Shown: positions 43,677-52,416, counted from the stretch's first letter. The stretch: 64,000 nucleotides of DNA from Methylobacterium phyllostachyos (GCF_900103445.1 NZ_FNHS01000003.1:248001-312000), one strand, 5' to 3'. Numbers and translations: made by a program. Notes: generated from the sequence alone by a model not told the origin.

Positions 43677-44147
43677 TTACTGGACGGTGGTTCCGATGGT
43701 GGTCCGCTGCGGCAGCAGGCGGTCGAGGTTGAGGCGCTGGACGGCGACCATCAGGACCACGGTGAGGATCGCCGTGATGACTGCCGTCAGGACCAGAGCG
43801 CCGGTCCCGGGCAGGCGCCGGGTCCGCTCGGCGAGACCGCGCATCTCGGTCCGGAGCGCCGCGAGGTCGGACTGGCGCGCGGATTCGTTCATCCGGTTCG
43901 CCGCGTTCTCGACCTTGTCCTCGACGCGGGACAACAAAGACTCCGAACGAGCGTACTTGTCCTCGATACGCGAGCATTTGTCTTCGATCCGCGCGAGCTG
44001 ATCGAAAAGTTGGTTCGCCGGAAGCGCGTGTGAAGGCCCGGCGGCGGCGGTGGGTGCGCCGGCCGCCACAGGCGGAGGCGACACTGGCCTGGGGGCGGGC
44101 GGCACGGTAGCCGGCCCGCTCGACGAGCCCTGCGAAGCGTCGGTCAT
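43677..44147 (-). CDS. Coiled-coil membrane protein between gap and pgk
   Basis: 156 residues. A Pro/Ala-rich disordered N-terminus (about 1-40) leads to a charged coiled coil (45-110) in which the segment [15 protein letters not shown] recurs, then one membrane segment near the C-terminus ([22 protein letters not shown]). The N-terminus is probably cytoplasmic, with a tail-anchored topology. I do not know the family. It starts 89 bp after gap and ends 34 bp before pgk, so it is transcribed with central carbon genes, and could act as a membrane tether (speculation). Confidence 0.78.
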   Translation of the reverse strand: MTDASQGSSSGPATVPPAPRPVSPPPVAAGAPTAAAGPSHALPANQLFDQLARIEDKCSRIEDKYARSESLLSRVEDKVENAANRMNESARQSDLAALRTEMRGLAERTRRLPGTGALVLTAVITAILTVVLMVAVQRLNLDRLLPQRTTIGTTVQ

Positions 44148-44236
44148 CCCTGGAGAGTCCCTGGTTCGAAGAGAGGCCGTCCGAAGAGTGGAACGGCCGC
44201 CGGCCCGTCAGGACGCGGCGGCCGCCGATGCGCAGC

Positions 44237-45241
44237 TCAGATGAGCTTGGCCATCGCCACGGCCGTGTCGGCCATGCGGTTCGAGAAGCCCCACTCGTTG
44301 TCGTACCACGTCAGGATCCGCACCAGCACGCCGTCCATCACCTTGGTCTGGTCGAGGTGGAAGGTCGAGGAATGCGGGTCGTGGTTAAAGTCGATCGACA
44401 CGTTCGGCCGGTCGGTGACGCCGAGCACGCCCTTGAGCGGGCCAGCGGCGGCGGCCTTGATCGCGTCGTTGATCTCCTGGACCGAGGTGGCACGCTTGGC
44501 CGTGAAGACGAGGTCCACCGCCGAGACGTTCGGGGTCGGCACGCGGATCGCGGTGCCGTCGAGCTTACCCTTCAGCTCCGGCAGCACGAGGCCGACCGCC
44601 TTGGCGGCGCCGGTCGAGGTCGGGATCATCGAGAGGGCTGCGGCGCGGGCCCGGTAGAGATCCTTGTGCATCTGGTCCAGCGACGGCTGGTCGTTGGTGT
44701 AGGAGTGGATCGTGGTCATGAAGCCACGCTCGATGCCCACCGCCGCGTCCAGCACCTGGGCCACCGGCGCGAGGCAGTTCGTGGTGCAAGAGGCGTTCGA
44801 GACCACGACGTGTTCGCGCGTGAGCTTGTCGTGGTTCACACCGTAAACCACCGTCAGGTCGGCGCCGTCGGCGGGCGCCGAGACGAGGACGCGCTTGGCG
44901 CCGGCGTCGAGATGGGCCTTGGCCTTGTCCTTCGAGGTGAAGATCCCGGTGCACTCGAGCGCGATGTCGACGCCGAGGTCCCGGTGGGGCAGCTCGGCCG
45001 GGTTGCGCACGGCCGTGACCTTGATGCGCTTGCCGTTTACCACCAAGAACTCGCCATCGACGGCGACCTCGCCGGGGAAGCGGCCATGCACGGAATCGTA
45101 GCGGAGCAGGTGGGCATTGGTCTCCACCGGGCCGAGATCGTTGATCGCCACGACCTCGATGTCGCTGCGGCCGGCTTCCGCGATCGCGCGCAGGACGTTG
45201 CGGCCGATGCGTCCGAACCCGTTGATGGCAACCTTCGTCAC
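44237..45241 (-). CDS. gap: Glyceraldehyde-3-phosphate dehydrogenase
   Basis: Oxidises glyceraldehyde 3-phosphate with NAD(P) and phosphate. Rossmann motif [16 protein letters not shown] at residues 4-19, nucleophile Cys152 in [17 protein letters not shown]. 334 residues. The start is a GTG at 45241 with AGGAG upstream ([10 protein letters not shown] is the family N-terminus); a longer open frame upstream is Arg/Pro-rich and not homologous. First gene of the leftward central-carbon operon. It diverges from DUF4164-zapA across 452 bp, where many relatives carry tkt (transketolase), which is absent here. Confidence 0.97.
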   Translation of the reverse strand: MTKVAINGFGRIGRNVLRAIAEAGRSDIEVVAINDLGPVETNAHLLRYDSVHGRFPGEVAVDGEFLVVNGKRIKVTAVRNPAELPHRDLGVDIALECTGIFTSKDKAKAHLDAGAKRVLVSAPADGADLTVVYGVNHDKLTREHVVVSNASCTTNCLAPVAQVLDAAVGIERGFMTTIHSYTNDQPSLDQMHKDLYRARAAALSMIPTSTGAAKAVGLVLPELKGKLDGTAIRVPTPNVSAVDLVFTAKRATSVQEINDAIKAAAAGPLKGVLGVTDRPNVSIDFNHDPHSSTFHLDQTKVMDGVLVRILTWYDNEWGFSNRMADTAVAMAKLI

Positions 45242-45693
45242 GGCGTCACTCCTTACCTGATGCGGCTCCCGCCGCGCGTCACCGCCCGTGGGGGTGGCCC
45301 GCGGGGAATCTCGGCGTCCCGCCTCTCTGCCGTCCGGGCCGGGCGGATCTGGGCGGGCGGGCTTGAACCGGCGATGAACCGAGCCGGGAGAGGCCGGGCT
45401 TCGCCACCTGTGACCGTCGCAGCGTACGGTCCCGGCGGAGGCCTCGGAACTGTCACGAACCGGCCATCCGGCCTGTCGGGCGCAATCCCTCACGGGAGCG
45501 CGCGGCTGTCTAGCATGGCGCCCCGACCTGTCAAACGCGAAGCCGTGACAAAGACCTTGGATTCACCGACGAATAAGCAGCGATGCGTGCGTTCGATTGG
45601 CCGGGCCGGGGGATGCCGGGTTCGGAGGTTATTTTGCGCTGGAATTCCCACTGCATTCGACGGAAAGCTTCCGCCCGGGACGGACCAAACACC
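45242..45693. other. Divergent control region of gap and DUF4164-zapA; no gene
   Basis: 452 bases. The left part is very GC-rich; the right part (CAAAGACCTTGGATTCACC..) is more balanced and could hold a promoter for the rightward genes. In related genomes tkt often occupies this slot; no trace of a transketolase is seen. A stretch resembling a tRNA T-arm at about 45360 lacks matching stems. Confidence 0.5.
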
Positions 45694-45975
45694 ATGGAAG
45701 AGACCGAGATCAGCGTGATCGACGCCGCACTCGCCCGGCTGGAAGCGGCCGTGAACCGCATCGACGCCGTCGTCCAGCACCGCCTTGAGACTGCCGCCGA
45801 GCCCGACGACCGGGATGCCGAGCTGGCGCTGATGGACGAAGACCGCGCCCGCCTCGCCGCCGCCCTGGACGCGGCGAGCGCCCGGCTGGCGGAGGTCACC
45901 GCCACGACCGGCCAAGTCGGGCACCGGCTCGACCGGGCGATCGAGACCGTCCAGGATGTGCTCGGCCGTCGCTGA
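45694..45975 (+). CDS. DUF4164 family protein
   Basis: 93 residues, almost entirely a coiled coil: EISVIDAALARLEAAVNRIDAVV, then DAELALMDEDRARLAAALDAASARLAEVTATT. Usually encoded next to zapA in alphaproteobacteria, where it is thought to act with the division machinery, though its role is unproven. ATG 45694 gives the typical start. It is followed by zapA after 42 bp on the same strand. No membrane segment or signal peptide. Confidence 0.9.
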   Translation: MEETEISVIDAALARLEAAVNRIDAVVQHRLETAAEPDDRDAELALMDEDRARLAAALDAASARLAEVTATTGQVGHRLDRAIETVQDVLGRR

Positions 45976-46017
45976 GACCGATCTCCGCGCCATCAGGCGT
46001 GTCTACCGGAGCCACCC

Positions 46018-46389
46018 TTGCCGCAGATCAACGTGACCATCGATGGCCGCAACTACCGCATGGCTTGCGGGGAGGGCGAGGAGGCGCATCTGACCGATCT
46101 CGCCGCGAGCCTTGATGGCCGCATCGGCGAGATGCGCAAGAGCTTCGGCGAGATCGGCGACATGCGCCTGCAGGTGATGGCGGCGTTGACGATCGCGGAC
46201 GAGCTGGCGGAGCTGCGCGGGCGGTTCAAGACCCTGGAAGCGGAGGTCGCTGCGCTGCGCAGCGCCACCGAAGCGGCCGAGCGGGGGCGGAACGATGATG
46301 CGGAGCGGGCTGCGGCCGGAATCGGCCGCGCGGCCGAGCGGATCAGCAGGCTCGCCGAGGCCCTCGGGGGATCCGCCACGCGGGGATGA
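46018..46389 (+). CDS. zapA: Cell division protein ZapA
   Basis: Promotes bundling of FtsZ filaments at the division site. 123 residues: MPQINVTIDGRNYRMACGEGEEAHLTDLAASLDGRI is the standard ZapA globular head, and DELAELRGRFKTLEAEVAALR begins the coiled-coil tail. The start is TTG at 46018. Sits after the DUF4164 gene as a two-gene unit. A 6S RNA gene often follows zapA, but here only 30 bp separates it from the convergent regulator gene, so none is present. Confidence 0.93.
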   Translation: MPQINVTIDGRNYRMACGEGEEAHLTDLAASLDGRIGEMRKSFGEIGDMRLQVMAALTIADELAELRGRFKTLEAEVAALRSATEAAERGRNDDAERAAAGIGRAAERISRLAEALGGSATRG

Positions 46390-46419
46390 GGCTGACACCC
46401 GGACCGCGCGCAACCTCAG

Positions 46420-47088
46420 TCATCCGGTCTCGGCAATGTAGCGGCCCAAAGCCGCCGCCGCGCGCAGCATGTGCGCCCGCATTCGCCGGGCCGCCGTCTC
46501 GCCGTCGCCTTCCGCGATGGCGGCGAGGATCTCGCCGTGCTCGTCGTGGGAGTGGCGGATCCGGTCGGCATGGCGCAGCTGCGTTCGCCGGAAGGCCGCG
46601 AGACGCTCCCGGATCGCCAGCGCCTGCTCGGCCATGTAGCCGTTATGGGTCGCGGTGTAGAGCGCTTCATGGAAGGCTCTGTTGAATCGGTCATACGCAT
46701 CGATGTCGCCGCTCGATACGGCCATGGCCGAATCCGCGTGCAACTCCATCAGCTGACCCCGTTCGAGCGGTGTCATCCGGTAGGTGGCAAGCCGGGCGCA
46801 CATCGCCTCGATCTCGGCGGTGGTCTCGAACATGTCGGCGATGCGCTGAGGCGTCAGACGGGCGACGACGACGCCCCGGCGCGGCCGTATCTCCACGAGC
46901 CCCGAGGCCGCGAGTTGCCGCAAAGCCTCCCGGACGGGCGTACGCGACGCCCCGTAGCGCTGCGCGAGATTCTGCTCGTCAAGCGCGGTGCCCGCCGCGA
47001 TCGACCCTGACGCGATGGCGTCCGTCAGCGCGTCGCGAATCCGGTCCGACAGCAACCCGGAATCGATTTTCTGAAATTCGCCGTGCAT
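46420..47088 (-). CDS. GntR-family (FCD) transcriptional regulator of the malonate locus
   Basis: 222 residues. The N-terminal winged helix-turn-helix (ALDEQNLAQRYGASRTPVREALRQLAASGLVEIRPRRGVVVARL) is followed by an FCD ligand-binding domain (residues 85-220) with the metal-binding His/Asp residues of the FadR group. It lies next to madM and is probably the local regulator, comparable to MdcY of Acinetobacter or MatR of Rhizobium, which respond to malonate or malonyl derivatives (inference). A candidate operator with a GTATAC core lies in the shared mdcA/madL control region at 48568. Confidence 0.88.
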   Translation of the reverse strand: MHGEFQKIDSGLLSDRIRDALTDAIASGSIAAGTALDEQNLAQRYGASRTPVREALRQLAASGLVEIRPRRGVVVARLTPQRIADMFETTAEIEAMCARLATYRMTPLERGQLMELHADSAMAVSSGDIDAYDRFNRAFHEALYTATHNGYMAEQALAIRERLAAFRRTQLRHADRIRHSHDEHGEILAAIAEGDGETAARRMRAHMLRAAAALGRYIAETG

Positions 47089-47201
47089 CCTTTGATCCTA
47101 GACCAATCTGCCTGCTGCGGCTTCCAGTCCCTAGGGCAAACGACGAAGTCCTGACTCTTCATCCACAGTGATGAATGCGGCCGAAACGCTCGGTAGATCG
47201 C

Positions 47202-47978
47202 TCATCCGACGAGGGCGCGCACGGCCAGGAACAGGATCGACGGGCCGACCAAGCAGCCGATGCCGGTGTGAAACGTGGCCGTCAGCGCCCCGTAGGGCAC
47301 CAGCTTGGGATCGGTCGCGGCCAGCCCCCCGGCGACGCCGCTAACCGTCCCCATCAGGCCGCCATACGCCATGGCCGAGCGCGGGTTGTCGAGGCCGATC
47401 AGCCGCGCCACCAACGGGGTTCCGACCATCACCATCACGGCCTTGGTCACCCCCGTGGCGATGGAAAGCGCCATCACGGTCGAATCCGCGCCGATCGCGG
47501 CGCCGGTGACGGGGCCCACGATATAGGTGATCGCGCCAGCACCGATCGTCGTGATCGAGACCGCGTCGTGATAGCCGAAGGCGACGGCCGTCAGGGTGCC
47601 GACGATGAAGGGCAGGATCGTGCCGAGGGCGAGGGCCAGCACGCCGAGCAGGCCGGCGCGGCGCGCCTCGATCACGTCCACCTCGAAGGCGGTGGCGACG
47701 ATGGCGAAGTCGCGCAGCATCGCCCCGCCCATGAGACCGATGCCGGCCAGGACCGGGATGTCCGCAAGGCCCTTCTTCCCACCGGTATAGAGGCCGCCGA
47801 CATAGGCCAGCACCAGACCCAGGACGATGGCGATGGCCGAGCCGTGGACCCGCCCGTTGGTGAGGTGCTTGGCTGCAAAGTTCGACACGAGGATCAGTGC
47901 GCCGACCACCGCGAAGGCGGCCACGAGGCTCTGCTCGACGAAGACATGCTCGAGACCGTGCCAGATCGCGTGTTCCAT
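47202..47978 (-). CDS. madM: Malonate transporter subunit MadM
   Basis: 258-residue integral membrane protein with about nine hydrophobic segments. It begins MEHAIWHGLEHVFVEQSLV, and has GGKKGLADIPVLAGIGLMGGAMLRDFAIVATAF and VTGAAIGADSTVMALSIATGV. MadL and MadM form the Na+-dependent malonate uptake system described in Malonomonas rubra. The ATG at 47978 lies 5 bp after the madL stop, so the two are translated together. They are transcribed away from mdcA. Provides substrate for the malonate decarboxylase encoded next to it. Confidence 0.94.
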   Translation of the reverse strand: MEHAIWHGLEHVFVEQSLVAAFAVVGALILVSNFAAKHLTNGRVHGSAIAIVLGLVLAYVGGLYTGGKKGLADIPVLAGIGLMGGAMLRDFAIVATAFEVDVIEARRAGLLGVLALALGTILPFIVGTLTAVAFGYHDAVSITTIGAGAITYIVGPVTGAAIGADSTVMALSIATGVTKAVMVMVGTPLVARLIGLDNPRSAMAYGGLMGTVSGVAGGLAATDPKLVPYGALTATFHTGIGCLVGPSILFLAVRALVG

Positions 47979-47983
47979 AGCGG

Positions 47984-48430
47984 TCAGTCCTTCCGGGCGA
48001 CGGAGCCGGACGCGACCGGGTCGGTCCCGCCATCGATGACCGATCCGCCATGCTCCACCGTGGCGCTGCCCGGGTCGCGACGGCCGATCCGGCTGAGGAG
48101 CGCCACGGCGCCGAAGCACAGGGCCAGGGAGCCCGTCGCGGCGATCAGCACGATCGGCCCGCCGCTCATGGCGGCGACCACGTTCTGTTGGGCCGCCATG
48201 GCGACCACGATCGGGATGTACATGCCGGCCCAGAACTCGACGCCGAACTGAATGCCCTTGGTCAAGCTTCCGCGCCGGGACAACCAAAGACGCGCCGCGA
48301 TGAGCAGGATCATCGCGATGCCGACGCCACCGACATTGGCCTTCACGCCAAGCAGGAGACCGAGCAGGTCACCGAGATAGACGCCGATCAGCGTACAGGC
48401 AGCCAGAAGGGCGACACCGAGCACGATCAT
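47984..48430 (-). CDS. madL: Malonate transporter subunit MadL
   Basis: 148 residues with four predicted membrane segments (IVLGVALLAACTLIGVYLGDLLGLLLG, GIAMILLIAARLWL, FWAGMYIPIVVAMAA and IVLIAATGSLALCFGAVALL) and a polar C-terminal tail. Works with MadM as malonate:Na+ symporter; the family appears only with MadM. The ATG at 48430 is set by MIVLGVALLAAC, the family N-terminus. The gene starts the leftward madL-madM unit and shares a 226-bp control region with mdcA. Confidence 0.93.
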   Translation of the reverse strand: MIVLGVALLAACTLIGVYLGDLLGLLLGVKANVGGVGIAMILLIAARLWLSRRGSLTKGIQFGVEFWAGMYIPIVVAMAAQQNVVAAMSGGPIVLIAATGSLALCFGAVALLSRIGRRDPGSATVEHGGSVIDGGTDPVASGSVARKD

Positions 48431-48567
48431 CGGCGTTGACCCTTCAGACCGGCCGGAAACCGTCCGCCCCCCAGCGACCCTCTCGACGCGTCCCGCATGG
48501 GGCGAACCTTCCCGTTCCGACTCGTTGGCCGTTTGCGCAAATATGCAGAATGCTGACAGATTAACAA

Positions 48568-48600
48568 TGCGGTATACGAAACCGTGATAAAGACCGGTTT
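48568..48600. promoter_or_regulatory. Candidate operator in the madL/mdcA control region
   Basis: GCGGTATACGAA at about 48570 has the palindromic core GTATAC found in the MdcY operator of Acinetobacter (ATTGTATACAAT, recalled from the literature). Directly after it, AAACCG (48579-48584) and CGGTTT (48595-48600) form an inverted repeat. Both lie about 55-90 bp before mdcA and 140-170 bp before madL, in the region expected for promoter control. Confidence 0.45.
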
Positions 48601-48656
48601 GAAAATGCAACGTGGCAGGCTATGTCGGCTGACGTATATCGAGTGGGAGCGCGCAG

Positions 48657-50303
48657 ATGACCGAATGGCGCGGTGAGCGGCAGCTCCGCGACGCCCGTAT
48701 CGAAGCCGGGCGCGCCCATGCCGACGGCAAGGTCGTACCCGCCGCCGCAGTGATCGACCTGCTCGAAGCGATCTTGCGCCCCGGGGATCGCGTTTGCCTG
48801 GAAGGCGACAACCAAAAGCAGGCCGATTGCCTGGCCCGCGGTCTCAGCGCCTGCGATCCCGGCAAGGTGCATGATCTCCACATGGTGCAGTCCGGCATCG
48901 TGCTGCCCGAGCATCTCGACGTGTTCGAGACCGGGATCGCCAAACGACTCGACTATTCCTACTCCGGACCGCAGGGCGCACGCATCGCCAAGATGCTCTA
49001 TGGCGGCCAGATCGAGCTCGGGGCGGTCCACACCTATCTGGAGCTGTTCGCCCGCTATTTCGTCGATCTGACGCCCAACGTTGCGCTGATCGCGGGCGTC
49101 TCGGCCGACCGGGCGGGGAACCTCTATACCGGGCCCAACACCGAGGACACGCCCACCGTCGTGGAGGCGACCGCCTTCAAGAACGGGGTCGTGGTCGCAC
49201 AGGTGAACGAGATCGTCGACACCGTCCCGCGGGTCGACATCCCCGGCGATTGCGTGGACTTCGTGGTCGAGGCCGACACGCCGTTCTACGTCGAGCCGCT
49301 GTTCACCCGCGACCCGGCCGCCATGACCGAGACGCAGATCCTGATCGCCATGATGGCGATCAAGGGGATCTACGCTGAATACGGCATCAAGCGCCTGAAC
49401 CACGGTATTGGGTTCGGAACGGCGGCGATCGAGCTGCTCCTGCCGACCTACGGCGAGAAGCTCGGCCTCAAGGGCCGGATCGCGACCCATTGGGCGCTCA
49501 ACCCGCACCCGACCCTGATCCCGGCGATCGAATCCGGTTGGGTGAAGCAGATCCACTGCTTCGGCTCGGAGGTCGGTATGGATCGCTATATCCGTGCGCG
49601 GCCCGACATCTTCTTTACCGGCGCGGACGGAAGCCTGCGCTCGAACCGGGCCTTCTGCCAGACAGCCGGTCTCTACGCCTGCGACATGTTCATCGGGGCG
49701 ACGCTCCAAATCGACCTGATGGGCCATTCCTCCACGATCACCCAGTCGCGGGTCGCGGGCTTCGGTGGCGCCCCCAACATGGGCTCGGACCCACACGGTC
49801 GCCGTCACCCCTCGGATGCCTGGATGAAGGCGGGCCGCGAGGGCCAGATCGTCGGCGACCCGGCGCTGATGCGCGGGCGCAAGCTCGTGGTACAATTGGT
49901 CGAGACCTTCGGCGACAAGTTGGTCCCGACCTTCGTGGAGAAGCTCGACGCGCTCGATCTGGCCAAGAAGATCGGTCTCGAACTGGCGCCGGTCATGATC
50001 TACGCCGACGACGTGACCCACATCGTCACCGAGGAGGGCATCGCCAACCTCCTGCTCTGCCGGGATGCGGACGAGCGCGAGCAGGCCATTCGCGGCGTTG
50101 CCGGCTACACGGCGGTCGGCCGGGGGCGCGATCGGGCGAAGGTCGAAGAGCTGCGCGCCCGGGGCGTCATCCGCCGGCCGGAGGATCTCGGCATCGAGCC
50201 GCTGGACGCCGACCGGGCGTTGCTCGCGGCGAAGTCGATCAAGGATTTGGTCCACTGGTCCGGCGGTCTCTACGAGCCGCCGGCCAAGTTCCGGAACTGG
50301 TAA
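48657..50303 (+). CDS. mdcA: Malonate decarboxylase alpha subunit MdcA
   Basis: Acts as acetyl-S-ACP:malonate ACP transferase, replacing acetyl on the carrier subunit with malonate. 548 residues of the CoA-transferase-like family, with conserved GVSADRAGNLYTGPNTEDTP, FLHYGxGFGTAAIELL-type NHGIGFGTAAIELLLP, and MGHSSTITQSRVAGFGGAPNMGSDPHGRRHPS. The ATG at 48657 has GGGAG 9 bases upstream. First gene of the rightward mdcACDEGH unit. In known systems mdcB or mdcC follows; here a 161-bp gap with a palindromic repeat comes first, then mdcC. Confidence 0.96.
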   Translation: MTEWRGERQLRDARIEAGRAHADGKVVPAAAVIDLLEAILRPGDRVCLEGDNQKQADCLARGLSACDPGKVHDLHMVQSGIVLPEHLDVFETGIAKRLDYSYSGPQGARIAKMLYGGQIELGAVHTYLELFARYFVDLTPNVALIAGVSADRAGNLYTGPNTEDTPTVVEATAFKNGVVVAQVNEIVDTVPRVDIPGDCVDFVVEADTPFYVEPLFTRDPAAMTETQILIAMMAIKGIYAEYGIKRLNHGIGFGTAAIELLLPTYGEKLGLKGRIATHWALNPHPTLIPAIESGWVKQIHCFGSEVGMDRYIRARPDIFFTGADGSLRSNRAFCQTAGLYACDMFIGATLQIDLMGHSSTITQSRVAGFGGAPNMGSDPHGRRHPSDAWMKAGREGQIVGDPALMRGRKLVVQLVETFGDKLVPTFVEKLDALDLAKKIGLELAPVMIYADDVTHIVTEEGIANLLLCRDADEREQAIRGVAGYTAVGRGRDRAKVEELRARGVIRRPEDLGIEPLDADRALLAAKSIKDLVHWSGGLYEPPAKFRNW

Positions 50304-50464
50304 ACGAGAAGCCGTACACGCTGCGCCAATGCCCGCCCTCGTCTTGAGGCACCCGCGTGAGCGGGCCTCGTGAGGAGGGCTCCTTCGAACCCTCCGCTTC
50401 GCTCCGGCGTCTCAGGACGAGGTGTCCGGTTTGGATCAAGGATCCTCTTGCACGGAACCCGGCC
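50304..50464. repeat. Dispersed palindromic repeat between mdcA and mdcC
   Basis: The gap carries the intergenic repeat type seen in many Rhizobiales: CCTCGTCTTGAGGCACCCGC, GCGGGCCTCGTGAGGAGGGC, CTCCTTCGAACCCTCCGC and TCAGGACGAGGTGTCC, the outer parts being inverted copies of each other (CTCGTCTTGAGG with CTCAGGACGAGG). It should form a long cruciform or RNA hairpin inside the operon, and may tune expression of the downstream genes relative to mdcA. Confidence 0.65.
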
Positions 50465-50773
50465 ATGGAATCCCTGACCTTCCGCCACACCACAAAAAAG
50501 CCGCTGGCCGGCTCGCTGCCGAACGCGATTACCGGCGTGGTGGCCTCCGGCAACCTTGAGATCCTGCTGGAGCGTGTACTGCCCCCGGATGCCTGCGAGG
50601 TGGCCATCGAGACGCCGATCGCCGGCTACGGCGATGTCTGGGAGGCGGTGGTGGCGGATTTCGTTGCCCGGGCGCAGCCCGGAGGCCTCCGGATCAGCAT
50701 CAACGACGGCGGCGCCCGCCCCGATACCGTATCGCTGCGCCTGCTTCAGGGCGCCCGGCTGATGGAGGTCTGA
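50465..50773 (+). CDS. mdcC: Malonate decarboxylase acyl carrier protein MdcC (delta subunit)
   Basis: 102-residue carrier protein that bears 2'-(5''-phosphoribosyl)-3'-dephospho-CoA through a serine. The attachment site is Ser28 in TGVVASGNLEILLE. C-terminal DTVSLRLLQGARLMEV is typical. The ATG at 50465 (MESLTFRH) gives the family start; the upstream open frame runs through the repeat and is not homologous. mdcD begins 2 bp after its stop. Needs MdcB and MdcG for attachment of the group and MdcH for priming with malonyl; MdcB is not encoded here. Confidence 0.95.
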   Translation: MESLTFRHTTKKPLAGSLPNAITGVVASGNLEILLERVLPPDACEVAIETPIAGYGDVWEAVVADFVARAQPGGLRISINDGGARPDTVSLRLLQGARLMEV

Positions 50774-50775
50774 CG

Positions 50776-51705
50776 ATGGCTGGCGAGCGCGCCGCGAGCA
50801 CCGATCCGGACGCCCTGAGCTGGTACGAGGCGACCGCCCGTCAGCGCGTAGTGGCGCTCGCCGATCCGGGCAGTTTCCGCGAATTCCTGCCGCCGACCGA
50901 GCGTCGGATGAGTCCGCATCTGCCGCTGTTCGATCTCCCGCGCGCCTTCGATGACGGCATCGTGGTCGGCCGCGCGACGCTCGACGGAAGCCCGATTCTG
51001 ATCGCTGCCCAGGAGGGTCGCTTCATGGGTGGCGCCTTCGGGGAAGTGCACGGGGCCAAGCTGGTCGGCCTGCTCCGGGCAGCCCTGGAGCTGACGCCGA
51101 GGGCCGTGCTCATCCTGTTCGATACCGGCGGCGTCCGCCTGCAGGAAGCCAATGCCGGCGAGACCGCCATCGCCGAGACCATGCGGGCCATCGTCGATGT
51201 CCGCGCGGCCGGCATCCCGGTCATCGGGCTGATCGGTGGCCGGGCCGGCTGCTACGGCGGCGGCGGCCTCATCGCCGGCACCTGCTCGCGTCTCGCCGTC
51301 TCCGAGGGGGGCCGCATCTCGGTGTCGGGGCCGGAGGTGATCGAGACCAACAAAGGCGCAGAAGAATTCGACTCCCGCGACCGGGCATTGGTCTGGCGCA
51401 CCATGGGCGGGAAGCACCGTCGCCTGACCGGGGGCGCCGACGCGTTCTGCGCCGACACGGTCTCGGCGTTCCGGCGGGCGGCCCTGGATCTGATCGGGCG
51501 GGCACCGTCCTTCGATCTCGAAACGCTCGAGGCCGAGCAGGCGCGCCTCGAAGCCCGCGTCGCGCGCTTCGGCGATTGCCGCGATGCGACCGATGTTTGG
51601 AGGCGACTCGGCGTCAACGATCCGGAGACGGTGCCGGCGATGGACACGGATGCCTTCACGGCGACCGTCGCCCGGGTCAGGGAGGCCGACCATGACGCTC
51701 GCTGA
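50776..51705 (+). CDS. mdcD: Malonate decarboxylase beta subunit MdcD
   Basis: 309 residues, carboxylase/decarboxylase (acetyl-CoA carboxylase beta-like) fold. With MdcE it decarboxylates malonyl-S-ACP to acetyl-S-ACP. Conserved blocks: GRATLDGSPILIAAQEGRFMGGAFGEVHGAKLVGLL, ILFDTGGVRLQEANAGE, and GGRAGCYGGGGLIAGTCSRLAVSEGGRISVSGPEVIE. Starts 2 bp after mdcC and overlaps mdcE by 14 bp. Soluble and cytoplasmic: this is the biotin-independent type of malonate decarboxylase. Confidence 0.95.
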   Translation: MAGERAASTDPDALSWYEATARQRVVALADPGSFREFLPPTERRMSPHLPLFDLPRAFDDGIVVGRATLDGSPILIAAQEGRFMGGAFGEVHGAKLVGLLRAALELTPRAVLILFDTGGVRLQEANAGETAIAETMRAIVDVRAAGIPVIGLIGGRAGCYGGGGLIAGTCSRLAVSEGGRISVSGPEVIETNKGAEEFDSRDRALVWRTMGGKHRRLTGGADAFCADTVSAFRRAALDLIGRAPSFDLETLEAEQARLEARVARFGDCRDATDVWRRLGVNDPETVPAMDTDAFTATVARVREADHDAR

Positions 51706-52408
51706 GATTCTCGGCTCTCTGTTTCCCGATGGTCATTCCGTCACGGTCCGCGAAGGGCTGGTGGGCGGGTCGGGGCCGTTTGCAGGGAATAGCTTGGCGA
51801 TCGTCGGCGTCGATGGCGACACCCCGCTCGGGATCGACGGGGCACTCACCCTGGCCCGCTCGGTGCTCGACACCGTGCGGGCGGGCGGTCGGACGCCGAT
51901 CCTGGTGGTGGTCGACTCCGACAGCCAGCGCATGAGCCGCCGGGACGAGTTGCTCGGGCTGAACGAGGGCCTGGCTCACCTCGCCAAGGCTCTGTTGCTG
52001 GCGGATCGTTCGGGCCATCCGACCATCGGATTGATCTACGGCCACTCGGCGGCTGGTGCTTTCATCGCGACGGCGCTGGCGACCCGGGTTCTCGCGGCTC
52101 TGCCCGGGGCCGACCCGAGCGTGATGGATCTGCCCTCGGTTGCCCGGGTGACGAAGCTGCCCCTCGACCGGCTCACGGAGATGGCGCGGTCGACGCCGGT
52201 CTTCGCGCCCGGCCTCGACAACATGGTGGCGACCGGTGCGGTCCACGCGGTCCTTGACCCGGAACAACCCCTGCATGGGCAGATCCGCGATCTGATCGCC
52301 GGGTTGGAACCCGGCGATGCGCGCGACCGCCTCGGCGCCGAGCGCGGCGGCCGACCGATGGCGCAAGCGATTGCGGACGCGGTCATCGATCAGGCGCGAA
52401 GCGGCTGA
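51692..52408 (+). CDS. mdcE: Malonate decarboxylase gamma subunit MdcE
   Basis: 238 residues. Partner of MdcD in the decarboxylase, crotonase-like fold. It begins MTLAEILGSLFPDGHSV, with VDSDSQRMSRRDELLGLNEGLAHLAK and IYGHSAAGAFIATALATRVLAALPG conserved. The start at ATG 51692 lies 14 bp inside the end of mdcD, giving the family N-terminus; a longer frame upstream is Arg-rich shadow sequence. mdcG follows after 8 bp with a TTG start. Confidence 0.94.
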   Translation: MTLAEILGSLFPDGHSVTVREGLVGGSGPFAGNSLAIVGVDGDTPLGIDGALTLARSVLDTVRAGGRTPILVVVDSDSQRMSRRDELLGLNEGLAHLAKALLLADRSGHPTIGLIYGHSAAGAFIATALATRVLAALPGADPSVMDLPSVARVTKLPLDRLTEMARSTPVFAPGLDNMVATGAVHAVLDPEQPLHGQIRDLIAGLEPGDARDRLGAERGGRPMAQAIADAVIDQARSG

Positions 52409-52416
52409 GGCAGGCC

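Noticed and set aside
45340..45400. A tRNA-like T-arm (GGTTCAAGCCC on the minus strand) before gap
   Set aside because: The T stem does not pair properly and no matching acceptor, D or anticodon arms could be drawn.
46390..46419. 6S RNA gene, often found after zapA
   Set aside because: Only 30 bases separate zapA from the convergent regulator gene, too short for a 6S RNA of about 160 nt.
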